DNA from: an uncultured Opitutia bacterium
GTDB lineage: Bacteria; Verrucomicrobiota; Verrucomicrobiia; Opitutales; UBA953
Reading direction: 5' to 3'
NCBI GenBank assembly: GCA_903882335.1
Contig: CAIRWP010000050.1
Coordinates: 1-7,507, forward strand
DNA length: 7,507 bases
This document shows, piece by piece, positions 1 to 6,311 of this stretch (within the stretch, counting starts at the first letter, position 1; each line of letters starts with the position of its first letter). The position numbers and the translations under genes were made by a program. The notes beneath the pieces are model-generated. The model worked only from the letters and a program-made list of their open reading frames with translations, searched no databases and was not told the DNA's origin.

Positions 1-194
1 ACCACCAAGCAGACTCCCACGAGCAGCGTGAGCCAGCGGAGCAGGATGGAGGGGAAGGCGGGCAAGGGGGTGGGCAGAAACGAGGGGAGAGTCGAGGATA
101 GGGTCGATGGTAGAGTCGAGGGGAGGATCGATGGTAGCGTCGAGGGTGGAGTCGAGGATAGGGTCGATGGCTGAAACAAACACGGAAGGTTCAC
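1..194 (-). CDS. Possible N-terminus of a membrane protein with STLP tetrapeptide repeats (partial)
   Basis: This minus-strand frame is open from an in-frame TAG (201-203) to the left window edge. The first usable start is GTG at 192-194, with TTG at 177-179 as an alternative, so 64 codons are visible. Residues 10-41 read as eight tetrapeptides close to Ser-Thr-Leu-Pro, and the pattern decays through TPLP and AFPS. From about residue 49 a hydrophobic stretch begins (ILLRWLTLLVGVCLV), which looks like a first membrane helix or signal anchor. Differences between repeat units fall mostly on third codon positions in this frame, which favours real coding over a chance open frame in repetitive DNA. 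It would lie 34 bp downstream of the DUF1501 gene on the same strand. There is no ATG and no Shine-Dalgarno sequence, and the family is not recognisable. It could instead be non-coding microsatellite DNA. Confidence 0.35.
   Translation of the reverse strand, partial: MNLPCLFQPSTLSSTPPSTLPSILPSTLPSTLSSTLPSFLPTPLPAFPSILLRWLTLLVGVCLV
79..174. repeat. 12-bp tandem array, about eight imperfect units
   Basis: Seven contiguous 12-bp units run from 91 to 174 with consensus RTCGAKGGTAGV. A more degenerate eighth unit lies at 79-90. The tetranucleotide TCGA recurs every 12 bp. Units 91-114 and 151-174 match at 22 of 24 positions, suggesting that blocks of two units were copied. The period is a multiple of three, and on the minus strand one frame gives a Ser-Thr-Leu-Pro repeat. 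Confidence 0.85.
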
Positions 195-200
195 CGTCCG

Positions 201-235
201 CTAACCGCCAACCGCTATCCCCTAACCGCTAACTG
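201..235. repeat. 7-bp tandem array, five units of CTAACCG type
   Basis: Five consecutive heptamers can be read: CTAACCG, CCAACCG, CTATCCC, CTAACCG and CTAACTG. The last unit (229-235) contains the TAG stop and most of the final serine codon of the DUF1501 gene, so the array and the gene end overlap. The heptamer is unrelated to the 12-bp array 26 bp away. Its role is unknown; replication slippage or a dispersed intergenic repeat family are both possible. Confidence 0.75.
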
Positions 236-1689
236 AGGATTCCCTTGATCACCTTCGCCGGGACGACGCCGACGAGTTTCTGGTCGAGGCCTTGGTACTT
301 GAAGAGCAACTTGTCGTGGTCGATGCCGAAGCGGTTGAAGATGGTCGCGTGGAGGTCGCGCACGTGCACAGGGTCCTTGACGACATTGTACGAGAATTCA
401 TCCGTTTCGCCGAAGGTCATGCCGCCCTTAACGCCGGCACCGGCCATCCACATGCAGAAGTTACGGGGGTGGTGGTCGCGGCCGTAGTTGGTCTTGGTGA
501 GCGCGCCTTGCGAGTAGACCGTGCGGCCGAATTCGCCGCCCCAGACAACTAAGGTGTCATCGAGCATACCCCGACGCTTGAGGTCCTGGATGAGCGCCCA
601 GGCGCCTTGGTCGATATCCTTGCACTGCGCCTTGATGTCGTTGGGCAGGTTGCCGTGCTGGTCCCAGCCGCGGTGGAAGATTTGGACGAAACGCACACCA
701 CGTTCGACGAGGCGACGGGCCGTGAGGCAGCTATTGGAGAAGGTCCCGCGATCCTTGGAGTCCGGGCCGTAGAGCTCAAAGGTCTCCTTTGATTCCTTGG
801 AGAGGTCAGCGAGCTCAGGCACCGAGGCCTGCATGCGGAAGGCCATCTCATACTGCTTGAGGCGGGAAGCGGTCTCCGGGTCGCCGACCTGCTGGTAGGT
901 CAACTCGTTGAGCTCATTCAAGCCATCCAGCATCTTGCGACGGGTCTCGCGGCTGACCCCATCAGGGTCGCGGAGGTAGAGAACGGGATCGCCGGCGGAG
1001 CGGAAGGTGACACCCGAGTATTGCGTCGGCAAGAAGCCAGCCGACCAGAGACGGGCGGAGATCGCCTGCACGTTGGCGCCCGGGTTGGTGTGGCGGGCAT
1101 GGAGGACAACGAACGTCGGCAGGTCCTCGTTCAGGCTGCCCAGTCCGTAGGAAAGCCAAGAACCCATCGACGCCTTGCCCGGCACCATGTTGCCGGTATA
1201 CGAAAGCATATTGGCAGGCTCATGGTTGATGGCCTCCGTGTTCATCGTCTTGATGACGCAAATATCGTCCGCCATCTTGGCCGTGTAAGGCAGGATATCC
1301 GAAATCCAGGTGCCGCCTTGCCCGTATTGCTTGAAGCCAAACGCCGAAGGGGCGACGGGGAAACGGGCTTGCCCGGAGGTCATCCCCGTAATGCGTTGGC
1401 CATTGCGAATGGAGGGAGGGAGGTCTTCGTTGAAGCGCTTCGCGAGCTCGGGCTTCGGGTCGAACATCTCGAACTGCGACGGCGCGCCAATCATCGAGAG
1501 GTAGATGCAGCGCTTCGCCTTGGCCGGGAAGTGCTGGGCGCCAGGGAGGCCAGCGGCTTGGGCTTGGCTGGCAAGGGACTTGCCCAGCAGCGAACCGAGG
1601 GCAATGCCCCCGAGGCCCATGGCGTTCTGGCGGAAGAACTGTCGACGGTTTAGGCGGAAGTTATGTTCGACGGCGTCAAAGGGATGCAT
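229..1689 (-). CDS. Tat-exported DUF1501 family protein (alkaline phosphatase/sulfatase-like fold)
   Basis: This 486-residue protein matches DUF1501, a family within the alkaline phosphatase/sulfatase superfamily that is abundant in Planctomycetota and Verrucomicrobiota; its substrate is unknown. The N-terminus has a twin-arginine signal (NRRQFF, residues 14-19), a hydrophobic segment to about residue 40 and a likely cleavage after AQA near residue 45. Recognisable family blocks are FDPKPEL (76-82), NHEPAN (155-160), GWDQHGN (341-347), GGEFGRT (384-390), GRDHHP (403-408) and HVRDLHATIF (442-451). Their His and Asp residues are candidate metal ligands by analogy with the superfamily. Length is normal for the family and the gene looks intact. 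The start at 1689 places the Tat signal at the N-terminus; an upstream ATG at 1797 would add 36 residues that only overlap the preceding gene. It begins 7 bp after the cytochrome gene, so the two are probably co-transcribed. No Shine-Dalgarno sequence is visible. Confidence 0.92.
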   Translation of the reverse strand: MHPFDAVEHNFRLNRRQFFRQNAMGLGGIALGSLLGKSLASQAQAAGLPGAQHFPAKAKRCIYLSMIGAPSQFEMFDPKPELAKRFNEDLPPSIRNGQRITGMTSGQARFPVAPSAFGFKQYGQGGTWISDILPYTAKMADDICVIKTMNTEAINHEPANMLSYTGNMVPGKASMGSWLSYGLGSLNEDLPTFVVLHARHTNPGANVQAISARLWSAGFLPTQYSGVTFRSAGDPVLYLRDPDGVSRETRRKMLDGLNELNELTYQQVGDPETASRLKQYEMAFRMQASVPELADLSKESKETFELYGPDSKDRGTFSNSCLTARRLVERGVRFVQIFHRGWDQHGNLPNDIKAQCKDIDQGAWALIQDLKRRGMLDDTLVVWGGEFGRTVYSQGALTKTNYGRDHHPRNFCMWMAGAGVKGGMTFGETDEFSYNVVKDPVHVRDLHATIFNRFGIDHDKLLFKYQGLDQKLVGVVPAKVIKGILS

Positions 1690-1696
1690 GGTAGGA

Positions 1697-4600
1697 TTAT
1701 TTGTTAAGGGTTTCGTCGCGGTTGAACATCTGCGAGCAGACGAGCGTCCAAGCAGCCACCTCATTGGGCGGAAGCTTGGGGTCGACGGGTTTATCACCGG
1801 CCTTCAGTAGCTTGGCGGCCTCCGCAGGCTTAGCGGCGTAGTCCGCCCGGAAGGCAGCGAGGGACTTAGCGAAGATTTGCTGTTCCTTGGCGGTGGCCGG
1901 ACGGGACAGCAGGAGCAGGCTCAGCTGGTCGATACGAGCCGCATCGGTGGTCTGCTCCTTGAGAAGCTTTTCGGCGAGGACGCGGGAGGCTTCAACGAAC
2001 TGGACGTCGTTGAGCAAGTTCAGCGACTGCAGCGGGCTGTTAGAGCGTTCACGGCGCGTGCAGAAGACCTCACGGGAGGTCGCGTCGAAATTGAGCATCA
2101 TGGGATGCGGGGCCGAACGCTTGAGGAACGTGTACATTGAGCGGCGGTAGAGCCCTTCGCCCTTATCCGGCGTGTAGAAGCGGGTGTTGCTTCCCGTCAT
2201 CGCCACGTCGCTCCAGATATTCTCGGGCTGGTAGGGCCGGGTGGAGGGACCGCCGACTTTTTGAATCAAGAGACCCGCGGTGGAGAGGGCGAGGTCACGG
2301 ACAATCTCGGCATCCACGCGGTAACGCGGCCCGCGCGAGAGCAGGCGGTTCTTCGGGTCCTTCTCGAGTTTCTGCGGGGTGATTGCGCCCGACTGACGAT
2401 ACGTCTCGGACAGTACGATCGTGCGAACCATCGCCCGCACGTCCCACTTTTGGGCCACGAACTCAGTGGCGAGCCAGTCGAGTAATTCGGGGTGAGAGGG
2501 TTTCTCGCCCATGATACCGACGTTCTCGGTCGTCTCGGCCAGGCCCGTCCCCATGAATTGATACCAGAGACGGTTCATGGTGACGCGGGCCGTCATCGGG
2601 TTGCGGCCATCGACCAGCCAGCGGGCGAGGTCGAGGCGGTTGGCAGTCTTACCTTCGATTTTCAGGGCGGGTAGGACGCGGGGCGTTCCGGCTGGAACGG
2701 TTTCGGACGGTTGCGTGTATTCGCCGCGGATCAAGAGCTTGGCGGTGGCCGGCGTGGCGTTCTCCTTCATGATGAGCGTCATGGCACCGCGACCTTTAAC
2801 CACGTCGAGTTCGGCCGTGGTAGCCTTAATTTTGGCAACGACCGACTGATCGGACTTATCGATGCGACGGTCGTAGTAGCTACGCAGCAGGGCCACGGAG
2901 GCGGCCGGGGCCTTGGCGCCTTCCTTGCCGACGGCGGCACGGAGTTCGGGCACCTTACCTAAGGTGGCGACGTCCCCGGCTTCAACCAGGGCAGGGATGA
3001 TGTTCGCGGAAGCGAGGACGATACTGGTCGCCCCGGCCTTACTGCGAGTACCGTAACGGAAGGGTGTCGTGGTGCGGATGGTCGCGTTGGCGGGGAGGGT
3101 GTTGGTGTCGACGATGTTTTGCTGCTGGTCGCCATCGATGTAGAACTTCACGCCCTCGGGCTTACCTGAACCGTCATAGGTCACGATGACTTCGACTTCC
3201 TTGTTCACCGGGATGACGCCCGCCGAGCGCACCTTGAGTGCCTGATCGGGCCAGGCCTGGATGATGTGCATAGCGGGGTTGCCGTTCTCGATCCAGAAGT
3301 CCCAGCCGCGGTAGTTATTGCCTTCATCCATACGCGCGAGCACGGCGCCGTTAACCGTCTTGGTCATCTTCAGGCGGACCTGCACGGCCCAGGCTTGGTT
3401 CTTTTCGAAATCACCGAGCGTCGCGTGCTCGTAAGCGGAGGAGCCATCCAGCACGAACCCGCCTTGCTTTTTATTGTAAGCTGGCTTGCCAATGGCCTTC
3501 GCCGTCAGCGCAGGGCCAGTCGGCGTCTTAACCGTCAGGGGTGTGGCGGCGTCGAACTTCCAGCCGGCTGGTAGTTCCTTCGCGACGATGGAGCTGGGGC
3601 TGGCCTGGGCGCGCCACGTGGCGAATTCCTTATCGGCCTTGGCCTTGCGGGCGGCGTCATCCTTCTTGAGGGCTGCCAGGACGGTATCCAATTCGGCCTG
3701 CTTCACGCGGTCCTCGGGCCGAGCGACCAGCATGGACGGCGGGTGGTTGGCGTTATTCCCGTCGAGCGCGGACATCGAAGTATTCCGGAAGAACGCGGCC
3801 ATGGCGTAGAATTCCTTTTGGCTGATCGGGTCAAACTTGTGGTCATGGCAGGCGGCGCAACCGCTCGTCAGGCCAAGCCAAACGGCGCCTAGTGTCTCGA
3901 CCTGATCCTTGGCGTAATTCGTCATGACCTCTTCAGAGATGGCGCCGCCTTCGCCGGTCGTGGGCAAACAACGGTTGTAGCCGGTGGCGACGAGCTGCTC
4001 GATGGTGGCATTGGGCAGGAGGTCGCCGCCGATTTGTTCAATAGTGAAGCGGTCAAACGGCATGTTCGCCTTGAAAGCATTGATGACCCAGTCGCGGTAA
4101 GGGTAGATGTTGCGAACGTTGTCGATATGAATGCCGTGGGTGTCGGCGTAACGCACCGCATCCAGCCAGTGACGGGCCATTTGCTCGGCGTGCTGGTCCG
4201 TCTTGAGCAGACGCTCGACGGCCTTGGCGTAGGCGTCGGGAGAAGTGTCCGCTAAGTAGGCTCGTAATTCTTCCGGGGTGGGCGGCAGGCCGGTGAGGTC
4301 GAGGTTGAGTCGGCGGAAGAGCCGTTCCTTCGCTTCGGGTCCATTCGGCTTCAGGCCGTTCTGGGCGAGAGTGGCGACGACGAAGGCATCGACGGGTGTC
4401 TTGGCCCAACCGCTCTTGTCGGCGGGCGGAGTCGGACGCTGCGGCGGCAGGAAGGCCCAGTGCTCTTCATACTTGGCGCCTTCGTTGACCCAGCGACGAA
4501 TCAGTTCAATCTCGGCCGGCTTCAGCTGCTTGTGTGACTCGGGCGGCGGCATCACCTCGTCCGGGTCTTTGTTCAGGATGCGCTGCAGGATTGGTGATTT

Positions 4601-4825
4601 ATCCGCATTACCCTTGATAATGACCACGTCGCCGCTCTTCGCAGGTTGGAAGGCGAACTCAGCACGGTCGAGGCGAAGCTTAGACTTACGCGAACTAGCG
4701 TCCGGCCCGTGACAGTGGTAGCAATACTCGGAAAGGATGGGTTGGATGTCGCGGTTGAACGAGACGCTGTCGGCGGCCACGAGGGCGAGCGGCGCCAGGA
4801 CGAAGAGGAGGGGGCGGGGCGACAT
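1697..4825 (-). CDS. Secreted DUF1549/DUF1553 planctomycete-type cytochrome with LamG-like insert
   Basis: This 1042-residue protein has the usual architecture of large planctomycete-type cytochromes. A Sec signal peptide (residues 1 to about 18) is followed by a cytochrome c domain with CYHCH (35-39) as heme attachment site and MPPP (92-95) offering the probable axial methionine. A DUF1549 region (about 143-352) contains a second CxxCH in CAACHDHKFDP (323-333). A short Lys/Ala-rich linker (about 374-403) leads to a beta-rich LamG/concanavalin-like domain (about 454-610), a possible carbohydrate-binding module. DUF1553 (about 725-985) follows, and the C-terminal AAWTLVCSQMFNRDE is typical of the family. 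The protein should act outside the cytoplasmic membrane, possibly in electron transfer coupled to polymer breakdown; the reaction is unproven. The start at 4825 is chosen because the signal peptide begins there; an in-frame ATG at 4870 would place 15 unlikely residues before it. A run of seven C abuts the start and there is no Shine-Dalgarno sequence. Confidence 0.93.
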   Translation of the reverse strand: MSPRPLLFVLAPLALVAADSVSFNRDIQPILSEYCYHCHGPDASSRKSKLRLDRAEFAFQPAKSGDVVIIKGNADKSPILQRILNKDPDEVMPPPESHKQLKPAEIELIRRWVNEGAKYEEHWAFLPPQRPTPPADKSGWAKTPVDAFVVATLAQNGLKPNGPEAKERLFRRLNLDLTGLPPTPEELRAYLADTSPDAYAKAVERLLKTDQHAEQMARHWLDAVRYADTHGIHIDNVRNIYPYRDWVINAFKANMPFDRFTIEQIGGDLLPNATIEQLVATGYNRCLPTTGEGGAISEEVMTNYAKDQVETLGAVWLGLTSGCAACHDHKFDPISQKEFYAMAAFFRNTSMSALDGNNANHPPSMLVARPEDRVKQAELDTVLAALKKDDAARKAKADKEFATWRAQASPSSIVAKELPAGWKFDAATPLTVKTPTGPALTAKAIGKPAYNKKQGGFVLDGSSAYEHATLGDFEKNQAWAVQVRLKMTKTVNGAVLARMDEGNNYRGWDFWIENGNPAMHIIQAWPDQALKVRSAGVIPVNKEVEVIVTYDGSGKPEGVKFYIDGDQQQNIVDTNTLPANATIRTTTPFRYGTRSKAGATSIVLASANIIPALVEAGDVATLGKVPELRAAVGKEGAKAPAASVALLRSYYDRRIDKSDQSVVAKIKATTAELDVVKGRGAMTLIMKENATPATAKLLIRGEYTQPSETVPAGTPRVLPALKIEGKTANRLDLARWLVDGRNPMTARVTMNRLWYQFMGTGLAETTENVGIMGEKPSHPELLDWLATEFVAQKWDVRAMVRTIVLSETYRQSGAITPQKLEKDPKNRLLSRGPRYRVDAEIVRDLALSTAGLLIQKVGGPSTRPYQPENIWSDVAMTGSNTRFYTPDKGEGLYRRSMYTFLKRSAPHPMMLNFDATSREVFCTRRERSNSPLQSLNLLNDVQFVEASRVLAEKLLKEQTTDAARIDQLSLLLLSRPATAKEQQIFAKSLAAFRADYAAKPAEAAKLLKAGDKPVDPKLPPNEVAAWTLVCSQMFNRDETLNK

Positions 4826-4961
4826 GGGGGGGCAAGGGGTCCGACCAATCTGGGTGTACCTCGGTTCCATGCAACCCTGCGGATGGGTTGGCCGAGGGGG
4901 TGGCCGGGGGGGGGCCGATTAAGCCTTGGAGGCGTCCGCGGAAGCCCTAACTTGGGCGGTC
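4826..4961. promoter_or_regulatory. Divergent intergenic region with G tracts and small palindromes
   Basis: This 136-bp gap separates two divergently transcribed genes and must hold at least one promoter for each. Visible structure includes a 6-bp inverted repeat, CAACCC (4872-4877) and GGGTTG (4885-4890), an 8-bp palindrome TCCGCGGA (4935-4942), and G tracts at 4885-4887, 4896-4900 and 4906-4914 that could fold as a G-quadruplex on the plus strand. A weak plus-strand promoter candidate is TTGGAG (4926-4931) with TAACTT (4948-4953) at 16-bp spacing. It would start transcription within a few bases of the ATG at 4962, giving a nearly leaderless mRNA. These assignments are by eye and the promoter boxes are poor matches. 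Confidence 0.4.
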
Positions 4962-6227
4962 ATGAGCACCCCGCTTCCTCGCCGTCAGTTCGTCTCCACC
5001 CTGGCTGTCGGCGGCCTGGCCTTGGCCGCCGCCCCCGCGCTCCTCCGCGCCGACCCCATCCCCGCCAAGGTCAAGGTCGCCCTGATCGGTTGCGGCGGCC
5101 GCGGGACCGGCGCCATCGCCCAGTTCCTAGCCGCCTGCAAGGTGCTCGGCGTGGAAGGCGAGGTCGTCGCCCTCGCCGACGCCTTCGAGGATCGCGCCAA
5201 GCGCCTCAACGAGACCTACAAGCTGCCCGCCAACCGTGTGTTCGTCGGCTACGACGCCTACCAGAAGGTCATGGCGACCGACTGCGCGTTCGTCCTCCTG
5301 GCGACCCCGCCGGCTTTCCGCCCCGTCCACTTCGCCGCCGCCGTCGCCGCCGGCAAGCATTGCTTCGTCGAGAAGCCCGTCGCCGTCGACCCGGTCGGCG
5401 CCCGCGCCATCATCGCTTCCGGCGAGGTCGCCCGCTCCAAGGGCCTGGCCGTCGTCGCCGGCACCCAGCGCCGCCACGACGCTTCCTACCTGCGTAACAA
5501 GGCCCTCATCGATGCCGGCGTCATCGGCGCGCTCCGCGGGGGCGTGGTGCAGTGGAACGGCACCGTGCCGTGGGTCCGTCGCCGCGCGAAGGGCGAATCC
5601 GATGCGGATTACATGAACCGCAACTGGCTCAACTTCACCGAGCTCTCCGGCGACCACATCGTCGAGCAGCACATCCACAACGTCGACGTCGCGATCTGGT
5701 TCCTCGGCCGTCCCCCGGTGAGCGCCCTCGGCTTCGGCGGTCGCGCCCGGCGCGAGACCGGCAACATGTTCGACTTCTTCAGCGTCGATTACGATTTCGG
5801 CGACGGCGTGCGCATCCACAGCCAGTGCCGCCAAATCACCGGCACGGCCGGCCGCGTGGGCGAGTTCTTCACCGGGGCCGAAGGCTCCTGCTACGGCGCC
5901 GGCAAGGTCTTCGCCAAGCAGAAGTATGAGACCCCGGTCATCAAGCTCGATACCGATGACTCCATGGTGCAGGAGCACGTGGACCTCATCCGGGGCGCCT
6001 ACAACGGCAAGCCGCTGAACGACGCCCGCCAGATCGCCGAGACCAACCTCGCCGTCATCCTGGGCCGCATCTCCGCCTACACGGGCGACCTGGTGAAGTT
6101 CGACGACCTCCTCAAGCACGAGAAGTCGCCTTACTACAACCTGACCGCCGCGGTCGGCCCGCTCGATTTCGAGAAGGGCACCGTGAAGCTGCCCGCCGAG
6201 GTCCCGTCGATCCCCGGCAAGGCCTGA
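4962..6227 (+). CDS. Tat-exported Gfo/Idh/MocA family NAD(P)-dependent oxidoreductase
   Basis: This 421-residue protein is a Gfo/Idh/MocA oxidoreductase, a family that oxidises or reduces sugars, inositols and related polyols with NAD(P). The N-terminus is a twin-arginine signal (PRRQFVS, residues 6-12), followed by a hydrophobic Ala/Leu stretch and likely cleavage after LRA at residue 30. The Rossmann nucleotide-binding loop is GCGGRG (43-48). EKP (137-139) carries the family's catalytic-type lysine, and GDHIVEQHIHNVD (230-242) is the C-terminal-domain motif with His and Asp positions expected near the substrate. Tat export suggests folding with bound cofactor before transport, as known for Zymomonas glucose-fructose oxidoreductase. 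The ATG at 4962 gives a proper Tat signal; a TTG at 4926 would add 12 residues of no evident use. No Shine-Dalgarno sequence is seen. Wobble positions are almost all G or C. It is divergent from the cytochrome gene and ends at a strong terminator. The exact substrate cannot be assigned. Confidence 0.93.
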   Translation: MSTPLPRRQFVSTLAVGGLALAAAPALLRADPIPAKVKVALIGCGGRGTGAIAQFLAACKVLGVEGEVVALADAFEDRAKRLNETYKLPANRVFVGYDAYQKVMATDCAFVLLATPPAFRPVHFAAAVAAGKHCFVEKPVAVDPVGARAIIASGEVARSKGLAVVAGTQRRHDASYLRNKALIDAGVIGALRGGVVQWNGTVPWVRRRAKGESDADYMNRNWLNFTELSGDHIVEQHIHNVDVAIWFLGRPPVSALGFGGRARRETGNMFDFFSVDYDFGDGVRIHSQCRQITGTAGRVGEFFTGAEGSCYGAGKVFAKQKYETPVIKLDTDDSMVQEHVDLIRGAYNGKPLNDARQIAETNLAVILGRISAYTGDLVKFDDLLKHEKSPYYNLTAAVGPLDFEKGTVKLPAEVPSIPGKA

Positions 6228-6245
6228 CGCGCCGAGCCCGGCGCG
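6228..6245. other. GC-rich hairpin directly after the Gfo/Idh/MocA stop codon
   Basis: CGCGCCG (6228-6234) and CGGCGCG (6239-6245) form a perfect 7-bp stem with a 4-nt loop, immediately after the TGA at 6225-6227. An alternative 6-bp pairing (6235-6240 with 6244-6249) overlaps it and would exclude it. There is no U tract here, so it is more likely an mRNA 3'-end stabiliser or a pause aid than a terminator on its own. Confidence 0.4.
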
Positions 6246-6265
6246 GGCTGGGCGACTGACCAACA

Positions 6266-6291
6266 AAAAGCCCCTCGCAAGAGGGGCTTTT
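6266..6291. terminator. Bidirectional intrinsic terminator between convergent genes
   Basis: AAAAGCCCCTC (6266-6276) pairs with GAGGGGCTTTT (6281-6291) in a perfect 11-bp stem. The loop is GCAA, a GNRA tetraloop on the plus strand. The stem ends in T residues on the plus strand and the preceding A run gives a T run on the minus strand, so it can end transcription both of the Gfo/Idh/MocA gene (stop at 6227) and of the NIPSNAP operon (stop at 6312). Confidence 0.9.
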
Positions 6292-6311
6292 CCTTTGGCT
6301 GGATGGCGCGA

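Noticed and set aside
1..194. Alternative minus-strand frame of the 12-bp array reading LDS/IDP repeats
   Set aside because: Differences between units fall on first codon positions there, and beyond the array it yields an undistinguished His/Ala/Leu/Pro sequence without a clear membrane helix.
79..235. Short repeats as a CRISPR array
   Set aside because: The units are 12 and 7 bp, contiguous and without spacers, so they are ordinary tandem repeats.
1021..1653. Plus-strand open frame of 210 codons inside the DUF1501 gene
   Set aside because: It is an antisense shadow of a conserved protein, with no start context and no recognisable motifs.
1690..1797. Longer N-terminus for the DUF1501 protein
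   Set aside because: The 36 extra residues overlap the end of the cytochrome gene and would bury the twin-arginine signal inside the protein.
4826..4870. Longer N-terminus for the cytochrome protein starting at 4870
   Set aside because: The 15 extra residues are charged and Pro-rich and would precede an otherwise ideal signal peptide; the ATG at 4825 is the better start.
4646..5497. Plus-strand open frame of 283 codons crossing the divergent gap
   Set aside because: It overlaps the 5' ends of two well-supported genes, and its product is an Arg/Pro/Gly-rich out-of-frame reading with no domain.
5127..6266. Long minus-strand open frame (379 codons) antisense to the Gfo/Idh/MocA gene
   Set aside because: It is Gly/Ala/Val/Asp-rich with no family resemblance. 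Such frames arise opposite genes with extreme G/C at wobble positions, and it runs across the terminator stem.
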